The notes: generated from the letters alone by a model not told the origin. Shown: positions 8,271 through 16,878, numbered from the stretch's first letter. The stretch is 64,000 nt of DNA from Paenalicyclobacillus macrosporangiidus (GCF_900116805.1 NZ_FPBV01000011.1:1-64000); one strand, 5' to 3'. Translations and numbers: made by a program.

Positions 8271-10093
8271 GGCGTGCGGAGAGGGCGTTGATCCAACGGA
8301 TTCAACCGGTGCGATGGCTGCTCGCGGCCACGGTGGGTGTGGGATTGGCGGAATGTGCCGCGACCGTGGCGCAGGCGGCCGTCTTTGCCCATGTGGTGAA
8401 CGGGGTGTTCCTCGGCGGTGCCGCCAAAGCGGACGTGGCTCCTTGGATGATGGCCCTGTTGGCCATCCTCACGGTACGGGCGGGAGCCAGCGCCGGCCGC
8501 CAGCGGTGGGCGGGTACGTTTGCCAGGAGGGCGAAGGTCGCGCTGCGGGATCGGGTGGTGCGGCATCTTTTGGCACTGGGGCCTGCCTATACCCGGCGGG
8601 AGCAGGCCGGCGAGTTGGCGATGACGGTCACCACGGGCCTGGACGAGCTGGAGACGTACCTGGCGAAGTACCTTCCCCAGGCGGTCCTGGCGGTGGGCAT
8701 CCCCCTGGCGATCCTCGGGTTCATCGCCATCCAGGACCGGGTCTCCGCGCTGGTTTTGGCGATCACGGGGCCGCTGTTGGTCTTCTTCATGATCCTCATC
8801 GGCCTGTCCGCCGAGCGTATCACGCGCCGCCAGTGGGACGCTTTGTGCCGAATGAGCGCCCACTTCCTGGACGTCCTGCGCGGCATCGTCACGCTCAAGG
8901 TGTTTGGGCGCAGCGGGCGGCAAGGGCGGGTCATCGCCGAAATGGGAGATCAGCACCGGAAGGCGACGATGGCCGCCCTGCGGGTGGCGTTTCTGTCCGC
9001 GCTCGTCCTAGAGTTGTTTGCCATGCTGAGCACCGCCTTCGTGGCGGTGGACCTGGGGATTCGTCTGGCGAGCGGGCGCATTCCCTTTGAGATGGCCTTC
9101 ACCGTCCTGTTGTTGACGCCGGAATTTTTCCAACCGATTCGCCTCCTCGGCGCCCAGTATCACGCGGGATTGAGCGGCTTGAACGCGGCGGGGCGCATCT
9201 TCGAGATCCTCGATACGCCGATACCCGGGCTGGCCGACACCGCGGACGGGGCCAGTGCGGGGGCCGGTACGGCGCCTGGCGTCGCACCCGGCATACAGGC
9301 CGAGAGGGGCGCAGGGATGGGGGCCGGTACGACACCCGCGACGGCCACGTCCGGTGCCGGCATCCGCCTGGAGGTGAGGAAGGTGTTCTTCCGGTACCCG
9401 GATTCGCAGAAGCCGGCTCTCAGCGGGCTGTCATTGACGGTCCGGGCCGGGGAAATCGTCGCCATCGTCGGGCCGAGCGGCAGCGGAAAGAGCACGTTGC
9501 TGCATCTGCTGCTGGGATTTCTCCGGCCGGAGAGCGGAGACATCTTGGTGAACGGACAACCCCTGTCCCGGTTGTCCGTGGCCTGCTGGCGGCAGCAGGT
9601 GGCGTACGTGCCGCAGCATCCGCACCTGTTCCCGGGGACCGTCCTGGACAATCTGCGCCTCGCCGATCCCGGGATGGATCCGGAACGGGTCAGGCAGGCG
9701 GTGGCCGCGGTGCACGCGGAGGCGTTCATCCAACGGCTCCCGGACGGGGAGCTGACGTTTTTGGGAGAAGATGTGCCGCTCAGCGGCGGCCAGATTCAAC
9801 GCCTGGCGGTGGCCCGCGCGCTGGCCGCGGATCGGCCGCTGCTGTTGATGGATGAACCGACGGCGCAGTTGGATCTGGAGACCGAGCACGCGCTGCAGCA
9901 GGCGTTGGACGCGCTGTGGGGCGGGCGGACGGCCATCGTGATCGCCCACCGGCTCAGCACGGCGATGCGCGCCGACCGCATCCTGGTGATGGATGAGGGG
10001 CGGGTGGTGCAGGAGGGCACCCATGACGCCCTGATGGGGGCGGACGGATTGTACCGGCGGCTGTTCTCCGCCTACCGGGGGGAGGTGAGCTAG
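8267..10093 (+). CDS. cydD: CydD subunit of the thiol-reductant ABC exporter
   Basis: A 608-residue half-transporter. Six hydrophobic spans lie in residues about 15-300, and the ATP-binding domain runs from about 365 with Walker A GPSGSGKST, signature LSGGQIQRLAVARAL and Walker B LLLMDEPT. CydDC exports cysteine or glutathione-type thiols and is needed to assemble cytochrome bd; the oxidase genes are not in this window. A Gly/Ala/Thr-rich linker of about 40 residues joins the two domains. The start codon overlaps the germination gene stop (ATGA). CydD rather than CydC is inferred from gene order and the better match of the membrane half. Confidence 0.88.
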   Translation: MRRAERALIQRIQPVRWLLAATVGVGLAECAATVAQAAVFAHVVNGVFLGGAAKADVAPWMMALLAILTVRAGASAGRQRWAGTFARRAKVALRDRVVRHLLALGPAYTRREQAGELAMTVTTGLDELETYLAKYLPQAVLAVGIPLAILGFIAIQDRVSALVLAITGPLLVFFMILIGLSAERITRRQWDALCRMSAHFLDVLRGIVTLKVFGRSGRQGRVIAEMGDQHRKATMAALRVAFLSALVLELFAMLSTAFVAVDLGIRLASGRIPFEMAFTVLLLTPEFFQPIRLLGAQYHAGLSGLNAAGRIFEILDTPIPGLADTADGASAGAGTAPGVAPGIQAERGAGMGAGTTPATATSGAGIRLEVRKVFFRYPDSQKPALSGLSLTVRAGEIVAIVGPSGSGKSTLLHLLLGFLRPESGDILVNGQPLSRLSVACWRQQVAYVPQHPHLFPGTVLDNLRLADPGMDPERVRQAVAAVHAEAFIQRLPDGELTFLGEDVPLSGGQIQRLAVARALAADRPLLLMDEPTAQLDLETEHALQQALDALWGGRTAIVIAHRLSTAMRADRILVMDEGRVVQEGTHDALMGADGLYRRLFSAYRGEVS

Positions 10094-11968
10094 ATGCGCG
10101 TATGGGCTTGGCTGTTGCGCTTTTTGTGGCCGTACAAGGGCCGGCTGGCCCTGGCTCTGGGGATGTCGTTGTCGGCGACGTTGTCGAGCGTCGGGATGTT
10201 GGGGACCTCCGGGTACTTGATTTCGAAGGCGGCCCTGCACCCGGCCACCATCCTGCTTCTGTGGGTGCCCGTCGTGGGTGTGCGCTTCTTCGGGCTGTCC
10301 CGTGCCGCCTGCCGGTACCTGGAGCGCCTGTTCAGCCACGATCTCACCTTTCGCGTGCTCTCCCGCATCCGCCAGGATGTCTTTGAGAAGGTGGAACCCG
10401 TCGCGATCCCGCTGCTGCAACGGTTCCGCATCGGCGATGTGTTCCAGCGGATCGTTGCCGACGTGGACACCCTGCAGGACCTGTACATCCGCGCCCTCGC
10501 GCCACCTCTGACCGCGTGTCTGACGGTCCTGGCGGTGGCCGGGGGGCTGGCCTTCTGGGGATGGACGCTGTCGATCCCGTTTTTGGCCTGTGCCCTCGTG
10601 TGCGGCATGTTGATCCCCATGCTGGCCTACCGGCTCGGCCGAAGGAGCGGGCGCGGGTTGCCCGAGGCGAGGTCAGCGCTGACCGAACAGGTGCTCGGCA
10701 TCCTCTCTGGCATGGCGGATCTCTTGGCCTACGGGCGCCAGGACGAGGCCGTGCGGCGATTTCACCAGGCACAGGAGCGGTTGACGGAACGGGAGGCCCG
10801 GCATGAACGCGTCGGGGCCTGGGTGGACGGGCTGTTCTTGTGGTCGATGCACGCCAGCGTCTGGGTGGTGCTGTGGGTGGCCATGGAACGGGTGTGGGCG
10901 CACCGGTTGGACGGGGTGCTGTTGGCCGCCTTGGTGCTGATGGTGCAGGCCAGCCTGGAGACCCTCGCGCCGCTGCCAGGCGCCTTGCAAAACCTGGGCC
11001 GGGTATCGGCGGCGGGGCGCCGGTTGTTCGACCTGATGCCCGCGCAGATGGACGCGTCCACCCGCGAAGACGCGACCGCCGCACGAATCGGCCTCCCTGG
11101 GACTGCACGGACCGGCCTTCATGCGACTGCACAGACCGGCCTCCCTGGGACCGCACGCACGGGCCTCTCGGGGGCGATGGCGCAAGTACCGTCACCGACA
11201 GCGGCCGCTGTCGCGGAAGGGCCGCCGCGCCTGGACCTTCGTATCCACAATCTGGGCGTCCGCTACGCATCGCTCGGGCCCTGGGCGCTTCGGCACGTGG
11301 ACTTGGAGCTGGGGCCAGGCCGGCACATCGCCATCGTGGGGGAAAGCGGCGCCGGCAAGAGCACCCTGCTCAAGGTGCTGTTGCGGTTGGTGCTGCCGGC
11401 ATCGGGGGCCATCACCATCGGCGGCATGGATTTGTACGACGTTCCGGAGCCCCTGCTGCGCCGGTGGATCACGGTGGTCCCGCAACAAACCTATCTGTTC
11501 AACGCCACGCTTCTGGACAATCTGCGGCTGGCCCGGGAGGACGCCACGGCCGACGAGGTGAAGGAGGCCGTCCGCCTGGCCCAACTGGAGGAGACCGTAG
11601 CCCGCCTGCCGGACGGGGTTCACACGCAGTTGGGGGATTTGGGGATGCGCCTGTCCGGCGGGGAGCGGCAGCGGCTGGCGTTGGCCCGCGCCCTGTTGAC
11701 AAACGCCCCGATCGTGCTGTTGGACGAACCCACCAGCCATCTGGACGCCATCACCGAGCAGGCGTTCATGGAGCAGCTGTTGTACGCCCTGCGGCATCGT
11801 TCTCTCTTGATGGTGACCCACCGGCTGGTGGGTTTGGAGCGGATGGACGAGATCTTGGTGCTGCGTCATGGAACCATCGTGGAACGAGGCTCTCACGAGG
11901 CACTCCTTCGCCAGCGTGGATGGTACCATGACATGTGGACATTGCATCAGGCCATGGTTCGAATGTGA
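10094..11968 (+). CDS. cydC: CydC subunit of the thiol-reductant ABC exporter
   Basis: A 624-residue half-transporter partnering CydD. The N-terminal membrane domain includes MLGTSGYLISKAAL, typical of CydC. The ATPase domain, from about residue 390, has Walker A GESGAGKST, signature LSGGERQRLALARAL and Walker B IVLLDEPTSHLD. The ATG directly follows the cydD stop, with GGAGGTGAGC as ribosome site. The linker between domains is a run of four 8-residue repeats rich in Thr, Gly, Leu, Ala and Arg encoded by 24-bp DNA repeats. It is the last gene of the germination-cyd transcript. Confidence 0.88.
   Translation: MRVWAWLLRFLWPYKGRLALALGMSLSATLSSVGMLGTSGYLISKAALHPATILLLWVPVVGVRFFGLSRAACRYLERLFSHDLTFRVLSRIRQDVFEKVEPVAIPLLQRFRIGDVFQRIVADVDTLQDLYIRALAPPLTACLTVLAVAGGLAFWGWTLSIPFLACALVCGMLIPMLAYRLGRRSGRGLPEARSALTEQVLGILSGMADLLAYGRQDEAVRRFHQAQERLTEREARHERVGAWVDGLFLWSMHASVWVVLWVAMERVWAHRLDGVLLAALVLMVQASLETLAPLPGALQNLGRVSAAGRRLFDLMPAQMDASTREDATAARIGLPGTARTGLHATAQTGLPGTARTGLSGAMAQVPSPTAAAVAEGPPRLDLRIHNLGVRYASLGPWALRHVDLELGPGRHIAIVGESGAGKSTLLKVLLRLVLPASGAITIGGMDLYDVPEPLLRRWITVVPQQTYLFNATLLDNLRLAREDATADEVKEAVRLAQLEETVARLPDGVHTQLGDLGMRLSGGERQRLALARALLTNAPIVLLDEPTSHLDAITEQAFMEQLLYALRHRSLLMVTHRLVGLERMDEILVLRHGTIVERGSHEALLRQRGWYHDMWTLHQAMVRM
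11084..11179 (+). repeat. Four imperfect 24-bp tandem repeats inside cydC
   Basis: Units start at 11084, 11108, 11132 and 11156. The first three differ at a few bases; the fourth is more diverged. They keep the reading frame and encode a repeating TGLPGTAR-type octapeptide in the linker between the membrane and ATPase domains. Confidence 0.8.
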
Positions 11969-12011
11969 ACCACGCTCGATGACAGCCTGTGGTTTCAGAT
12001 TCAGGTTTGTT

Positions 12012-12046
12012 AAAAACGGATCGGCCCCGCCCGCCATGGGCGGGGC
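12012..12046 (-). terminator. Terminator at the end of the acyl-CoA operon
   Basis: GCCCCGCCC (12024-12032) and GGGCGGGGC (12038-12046) form a 9-bp stem. On the minus strand it is followed a few bases on by TTTTT. It may also stop rightward cydC transcripts, though the plus strand lacks a T run. Confidence 0.65.
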
Positions 12047-12050
12047 GGCT

Positions 12051-13697
12051 TCACGAGAAACGCATCTGCCGCAGCGCCGCTTTGTGAATCTTGCCTGCGC
12101 TGGTCAGAGGCATGCTTTGGACGAACACCACCCGGTCGGGCAACCAGAAGCGGGCCAGGCGCCCGGATGAGACGGCGGCCTGCAGATGGGCGCGCACGGT
12201 GGCCTCGTCGACGGTGTCCCGGGCCTGGAGCACGGCCAACGGCCGCTCACCCCAGCGGTCGTCGGGGATGGGGATGACGGCGGCCAGTTCGACCCCGGAG
12301 ACCTCCGACAGCACACCTTCGATCACGCTGGTCGCGATCCACTCTCCGCCGCTCTTCACGGCATCCTTGAAGCGGTCCACCACGTGGAACCAGCCATCGG
12401 CGTGCCAGACGGCCAGGTCTCCGCTGCGGAACCATCCGTCGCGGTACGCCGCGCGGCTGGCTTCTTCATCTCCAAGGTATCCGTCAGGAAGCCAGGGACT
12501 CTGCACCCACAGTTCGCCGATGGTCTTTCCGTCGCGGGGGACGTCCTGTCCCGCGTCGTCGGAGACGCGGACGCGGACCATGGGCAGAGGGCGCAGGCGG
12601 GTGGACAGCTGTTCCAACCGATTCTCTTCTTCCTGCCTGCCACTCCTCACGGCGGAGATGGCCGCGCCCAGTTGGTCGGAACCGCCGTAGATGAGGGAAA
12701 ATTCCACACCGGCCTGGTGCGCGCGCCGGGCCAACCCCGACGCCAGCGGGCTCCCGCCGGTCAGTACCTTGAGGGGCAAGAAGCCGTGGCCGTTCGCGGC
12801 CGGCTCGCCGGCCAGGGCGTCGAGCAGCATGGTCAGCTGTGTGGGCACCATGTTGGACCAGGTGACCTGCTCGGATCGGATGAGGCGCAGCTGTTCCCCC
12901 GCGTCGGCGCGCCCCGGGAGAACCAGTTTGCAGCCCAGGTAAGGCGCGAAAAATGGCGTTCCCCAGCCGTGAATGTGAAAGAACGGGATCAGCGGGAGAA
13001 TGGTGTCGCCCGCCTGTACCTTGGCCCCGGTGTCATGCACCGCCAGGTGATGGGCGATCTGCAATGGCGCCTGCACCATGTCCCGGTGCCGGTACACCAT
13101 CCCTTTCGGCCGCCCGGTGGTTCCGGTGGTATAGAAGATAGAATAGGCGTCCGTGTCCGACAGCGACACGTCCGGCGGTGAGATTCCAGGGAGTTGGGCC
13201 TGAATCAGCGACTCGTAGACCAGTGGCGCCTCCGAGGTGGGCGCTCTGGAAAGGGTGCCCCCGTCTGTTCCGTCCGCCGCCCGTCCGCCGGTTGCCGGGA
13301 CGCCCGGGTCTTCCGGCATCCACACAAGGGTCCGGACGTACGGCTGCAGGGCTTCGCCCAGCGAGCGGAACCCGTCCCACACGAACAGCACCTCGTCCTG
13401 CGCGTGCCGCACCGTGAACACCAGGTCCTCCATCGGAAGGCGAAAGTTCAAGGTGTGTACGACAGCGCCGGCCAGTCCCAGTGCGTACTGCAGCTCGAAA
13501 TACCGGTGGCTGTTGACGTCGAGGACGCCGACCACTGTCCCCTTCCGGACGCCCAACTCGCTCAGGCTGCGCGCCAGACGCACCACGCGGTCCCACGATT
13601 CGGCGTACGTGTGGCGGACGTTCCCGCTCACCACCTCCACATCGCTGTACTGCCAAGCAGCGTCCGCCAACAACTCAGGAATCAGACCGCGCCGCAT
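12051..13697 (-). CDS. Acyl-CoA synthetase / AMP-dependent ligase
   Basis: A 548-residue ANL-superfamily enzyme that activates a carboxylic acid to acyl-AMP and then acyl-CoA. It has the phosphate-binding motif YTTGTTGRPKG (189-199), the adenine motif YGGSDQLGAA, the hinge GDLAVW and the C-terminal lysine segment LTSAGKIHKAAL. ATG 13697 is chosen for its G-rich ribosome site; it lies inside the end of the acyl-CoA dehydrogenase gene (23-nt overlap), so the two are coupled. The pairing with a dehydrogenase and a LiuR-like regulator suggests medium or long fatty acids or branched-chain acids. The substrate is unproven. Confidence 0.88.
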   Translation of the reverse strand: MRRGLIPELLADAAWQYSDVEVVSGNVRHTYAESWDRVVRLARSLSELGVRKGTVVGVLDVNSHRYFELQYALGLAGAVVHTLNFRLPMEDLVFTVRHAQDEVLFVWDGFRSLGEALQPYVRTLVWMPEDPGVPATGGRAADGTDGGTLSRAPTSEAPLVYESLIQAQLPGISPPDVSLSDTDAYSIFYTTGTTGRPKGMVYRHRDMVQAPLQIAHHLAVHDTGAKVQAGDTILPLIPFFHIHGWGTPFFAPYLGCKLVLPGRADAGEQLRLIRSEQVTWSNMVPTQLTMLLDALAGEPAANGHGFLPLKVLTGGSPLASGLARRAHQAGVEFSLIYGGSDQLGAAISAVRSGRQEEENRLEQLSTRLRPLPMVRVRVSDDAGQDVPRDGKTIGELWVQSPWLPDGYLGDEEASRAAYRDGWFRSGDLAVWHADGWFHVVDRFKDAVKSGGEWIATSVIEGVLSEVSGVELAAVIPIPDDRWGERPLAVLQARDTVDEATVRAHLQAAVSSGRLARFWLPDRVVFVQSMPLTSAGKIHKAALRQMRFS

Positions 13698-15291
13698 CCA
13701 AACCAACCCCCCATACCTCCGGGTCGGACAGGACCCAGTCGGGATATTCCTCATGCTGGATGAAGTGACGAATGTACAGCTGTGCGAACTTCTCGTATCG
13801 TTCGCCCGCGGTTTCCGCCAACCGGTAGAGGGCCGCCGCCTGGGCCGCGTCGGCGATGAGTCGCAGGGTGTGCTTGGCGTGCCACTCCGCCTGCTCCTTG
13901 GGCAGGGCGGCCAGTTGTTCGAGCGCCGCCTGCGCCGCCTTTGCGGCCTGTCGAGCCTCCGCTTGGCCGACCCCCTCGAGGGGCACCACCACCGTTTCGA
14001 GGAAGCGTTCGTGGGCCTTCTGTTTGAGGACGGTCTCCAGGAAGTCGAGCGCCTGGATGTTGCTCGGCCCCTCCCAGATGGGGGTGATGAGCGCCTCCCG
14101 GTGCCAACGCGCCACGCCGTATTCCTCCAGGAAGCCGAGGCCGCCGAACAGCTCCATCGCGAGGGCCGTCAGGTGGGCGGCGTGATCGGCCGTGCGCGTC
14201 TTGACCAGATGCGTGAGAAAACGCGCGTGATGGTAGGCCGGGGTGTAAGGGGGCCGGTCGGACCACGCGTGATCGAAGGCGTCGATGGCCTGGAACGTGA
14301 GCGCAAGCCCCCCCGCCTGACGGACGTGGAAGTCGGCGAGATCGCGGCGGATGAGCGGATGGTCCTGCAGCAGGCGCCCAAAGCTGGTGCGCCGGGTGAC
14401 GCGCCCGAGGACCTCCAGCAGCGCCTTTTGGGCGATCCCCATGGCGCCGATGGCATTGGCCAGGCGAGAGACCGTCAGGTTCTCCAGCGTGTAGTAGATT
14501 CCCAGTCGCGCCTCGCCGATCAAATACGCCTCGCTGTCCATCAACTCCGCCTCCCCGGAGGGGACGGCCCGGGTCGCGCTTTTGTCCTTCAGGCGCCGGA
14601 CGTGGAAGTTGAGTTCGCCGTCGCGGTTGAGCCGGGGCAGGAGAAAGAGCGCCAGGCCCTTCGGGCCGGCGGGCGCGCCTTCGGGGCGGGCGGTGGTGAT
14701 GGCGTAGTCGGTCAGTCCCGCGCCGCTGGCGAAATACTTGTCGCCGGTCAGCCGCCATACCGAACCGTCGCGGCGAGCGGTGGTGCGGTTGGCGCCGAGA
14801 TCGCTGCCACCCTGGGACTCGGTCATCCAGGTCGCGCCGAACGCCTGGCCGGAGAGCAGGGCGTCCTTCCACGCGGAGAACTCGGGCGCGTACTTGTGGA
14901 TGGCGTAGGCCACCTGATTCGTGATGGTCAGGATGCAGTACAGGCCCGGATCGCCGATGAGGTAACCGAAGGAGAAGTGATGGTGCCAGCTGCCGCCCTC
15001 GTAGGGTGGCCGGTTGATGGCGGCCAACTCCTGCAGCACCTGACGGTGGGCAGGACTGAGCCGGACGCGGTCGATCCGCCGGCCGTCCAGGTCGTGATGG
15101 ATGAGGATGGGCGGGGCATCGTGATCGACATGGTAAACGGTTTCATAGACCTCGCGGCCAACGTAGGCCCCAAAGCGCACCAGCTCGCTCTCGTGTTCGG
15201 GATACGCCGGCCAGAAGTGGCGCAGCACATCCTGAAGCAGGACGTCGCGCGTGAAATGGTTGGTGCCGTAGGCGTAGGAGATGGGGTTCAA
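13675..15291 (-). CDS. Acyl-CoA dehydrogenase, AidB-like branch
   Basis: A 538-residue flavoprotein, longer than the usual 380. It has the FAD/substrate segment WMTESQGGSDLGA, the central-domain motif KYFASGAG, and the C-terminal segment ELFGGLGFLEEYGVARWHREA ending in PIWEGPSNIQALD, all as in AidB and related long acyl-CoA dehydrogenases. It should oxidise acyl-CoA to 2-enoyl-CoA, although AidB itself has weak activity. The start is TTG 15291, overlapping the MerR stop as TTGA. The gene sits between the regulator and the acyl-CoA ligase, consistent with a beta-oxidation role. Confidence 0.87.
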   Translation of the reverse strand: MNPISYAYGTNHFTRDVLLQDVLRHFWPAYPEHESELVRFGAYVGREVYETVYHVDHDAPPILIHHDLDGRRIDRVRLSPAHRQVLQELAAINRPPYEGGSWHHHFSFGYLIGDPGLYCILTITNQVAYAIHKYAPEFSAWKDALLSGQAFGATWMTESQGGSDLGANRTTARRDGSVWRLTGDKYFASGAGLTDYAITTARPEGAPAGPKGLALFLLPRLNRDGELNFHVRRLKDKSATRAVPSGEAELMDSEAYLIGEARLGIYYTLENLTVSRLANAIGAMGIAQKALLEVLGRVTRRTSFGRLLQDHPLIRRDLADFHVRQAGGLALTFQAIDAFDHAWSDRPPYTPAYHHARFLTHLVKTRTADHAAHLTALAMELFGGLGFLEEYGVARWHREALITPIWEGPSNIQALDFLETVLKQKAHERFLETVVVPLEGVGQAEARQAAKAAQAALEQLAALPKEQAEWHAKHTLRLIADAAQAAALYRLAETAGERYEKFAQLYIRHFIQHEEYPDWVLSDPEVWGVGLDAARSDS

Positions 15292-15683
15292 GACAGATCC
15301 CTTCCTTTTAATTTTTCGTCCAGGGTTCTTTGCAGTCGATCCCGCAGTTCCAACAATTCCTCGCGGATGGCCTGCAGCTCCCGGATCTGCTGGTCGATCT
15401 CCGCCAGCTTGCGGTCGCCGCGCCGAAGCACGTCCCGCAGTTGGGTGATCTCGGTGGGATCGGCGTCGTACAGCTCGAGCATCTCGGCGATCTCCGGGAG
15501 GCTGAAACCGATCCGCCGGCCGCGCAGGATGAGCTGGATGCGCACGCGATCGCGGTCGGTGTACAGCCGCTGCGCTCCCCGCCGCTCTGGCTGCAGGAGC
15601 CCGACCTCTTCGTAATAGCGAAGGGTGCGGGGGGTGACATCGAACATCTGGGTCAGTTCGGTGATGGTGTACCGTCGCGCGAT
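15288..15683 (-). CDS. MerR-family regulator, apparent ATC start
   Basis: A MerR winged-helix domain (YTITELTQMFDVTPRTLRYYEEVGLL) is followed by a coiled coil of about 60 residues with no metal-ligand tail, like the short-chain-acid regulators LiuR and FadR-type MerR. The first in-frame ATG (15647) would delete recognition helix 1. No ATG, GTG or TTG lies further upstream in frame. A perfect AGGAGG (15697-15692) sits 8 bases before an in-frame ATC at 15683, giving a normal 131-residue protein, so I annotate that start. It is first in the operon with the acyl-CoA dehydrogenase and ligase and probably represses its own promoter. Confidence 0.85.
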   Translation of the reverse strand: MARRYTITELTQMFDVTPRTLRYYEEVGLLQPERRGAQRLYTDRDRVRIQLILRGRRIGFSLPEIAEMLELYDADPTEITQLRDVLRRGDRKLAEIDQQIRELQAIREELLELRDRLQRTLDEKLKGRDLS

Positions 15684-15720
15684 GGTGCCGCCCCTCCTGA
15701 CACGTTGTTGGATGGGATAA

Positions 15721-15749
15721 AATATACTGTAAATTTACGTGAACGTCAA
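15721..15749 (-). promoter_or_regulatory. Sigma-A promoter of the MerR/acyl-CoA operon
   Basis: On the minus strand: TTGACG (15749-15744), a 17-base spacer, TATATT (15726-15721). The transcript would start near 15714, about 30 bases before the ATC start codon. Confidence 0.8.
15734..15749 (-). promoter_or_regulatory. LiuR-like operator palindrome
   Basis: TTTACGT at 15734-15740 and ACGTCAA at 15743-15749 form an almost perfect palindrome covering the -35 box. It resembles the motif known for MerR-type LiuR regulators of branched-chain and fatty-acid catabolism, consistent with autorepression by the adjacent MerR protein. Confidence 0.65.
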
Positions 15750-15787
15750 ATCCGGGGTTGCAGATCGCGGGGCGGGGGCGTTCGATT

Positions 15788-15828
15788 CAATCCGATTTCA
15801 AGGATTGCGGGCTAGGATGGTGCCATCC
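15788..15828. repeat. Two inverted repeats upstream of the secreted repeat protein
   Basis: CAATCC (15788-15793) and GGATTG (15802-15807) flank 8 bases. GGATGG (15815-15820) and CCATCC (15823-15828) flank TG. Either could be an operator or leader hairpin for the gene at 15852. Confidence 0.35.
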
Positions 15829-15851
15829 GAGGACAAAGGAGGAGATGTTGG

Positions 15852-16676
15852 ATGGCACCGATGGGCAAAGCCAAGATGGCAGCGCTGGTGGGCGCGGCGG
15901 CAGGTTTTCTGGCTGGTGCAGGGGTGTTCGGCGTGTACGCGTTCGCAGACAGCACCGGAAACAGCACCGCCGCGGGACAAACCCAGCAGCAGGCGGGATC
16001 GCAGGCGGGCGGGCTGCGCGGCGGTTGGGGCGCGCCCGGGGGCGTGATGATCGGCCAGTGGATGCCCCAGTTGGCACAGTACTTTGGTATCAGCGAGGAC
16101 GAGCTGCGCCAACAGCTCGCCGCCGGCAAGTCGCTCAACGACATCGCGGCGGCCCATGGCAAGTCTCAGTCCGACCTGCAGACGGAGCTCAAGACGCTGG
16201 TTCACGACGCACTGCAGAAGAAGGTGCAGGCCGGTAAACTGACTGCGGACCAAGTGGCGCAGATGGAACAGAAGATCGGTGCGCAACTCCCGGCGCTGGC
16301 GGCCGACACGCACTTGCGCTTTGGCGGGCCGCGCGGGAAGATCATCTTTGGCGCAGACCTCCTGCAGTTGGCGGCCAAGGACCTGAACATGACCGTCGCG
16401 GAGCTGCGCAAGGACCTGGCGAGCGGCCAGTCCATCGCCGACGTGGCCAAGGCCAAGGGTGTCGATGTCAACCAGTTGACGAGCGAGCTGGAGCAGGCGG
16501 TGGATCAGAAGGTCAACGAGGGTATCGAGAAGTTCATCAACCAGAAGGGCGTGTTCGGTCACAAACCGGGCGCCCAGCCGGGGAGCAGCTCGGGCCAGGC
16601 TCAGGATGGATCGGGGTCGGCGGGATCGACCGGTTCGGGGACTGCGGCGGGATCGTCGTCTCAGGGCAACGCGTGA
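15852..16676 (+). CDS. Secreted or anchored protein with two helical repeats, unknown
   Basis: A 274-residue protein. An N-terminal hydrophobic segment (about 10-32) is a signal or anchor. Two related helical modules of about 60 residues follow. One starts QLAQYFGISEDELRQQLAAG (about 72) and the other LQLAAKDLNMTVAELRKDLA (about 173); each is followed by S(L/I)xD(I/V)A and a long helix ending near QKKV or DQKV. The last 45 residues are Gly/Ser/Ala-rich. AAGGAGGAG precedes the ATG. The modules resemble bacterial secreted repeats in which short helix pairs recur, but I cannot assign a function. It is divergent from the MerR operon and followed by a terminator. Confidence 0.75.
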   Translation: MAPMGKAKMAALVGAAAGFLAGAGVFGVYAFADSTGNSTAAGQTQQQAGSQAGGLRGGWGAPGGVMIGQWMPQLAQYFGISEDELRQQLAAGKSLNDIAAAHGKSQSDLQTELKTLVHDALQKKVQAGKLTADQVAQMEQKIGAQLPALAADTHLRFGGPRGKIIFGADLLQLAAKDLNMTVAELRKDLASGQSIADVAKAKGVDVNQLTSELEQAVDQKVNEGIEKFINQKGVFGHKPGAQPGSSSGQAQDGSGSAGSTGSGTAAGSSSQGNA

Positions 16677-16692
16677 AGCGACGCCCGGTTTG

Positions 16693-16720
16693 CGAGGGGG
16701 AGCGAAAGCTCCCTCTTTTC
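16693..16720 (+). terminator. Rho-independent terminator
   Basis: A G-rich arm ending GGGAGC, the tetraloop GAAA, GCTCCCTC and TTTTC. It follows the secreted repeat protein. Confidence 0.7.
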
Positions 16721-16799
16721 ATTTACACAGGGAACCATTGACCGCGGCGCCCCAGGGGGCCGGCCGGTGTGTAAGGCGGATGCGAGAGGTACCCCTGGC

Positions 16800-16828
16800 T
16801 TGACAGCTTGGTGCAGGACGGTTAGCGT
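16800..16828 (+). promoter_or_regulatory. Weak sigma-A promoter candidate for the DinB gene
   Basis: TTGACA at 16800-16805, a 17-base spacer, TAGCGT at 16823-16828. The -35 is perfect and the -10 is poor. Confidence 0.4.
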
Positions 16829-16878
16829 GAGGGGAGAAGGGAAAAACAGGATGGGTTGTGCGGGGGAGGAGGAGGCCC

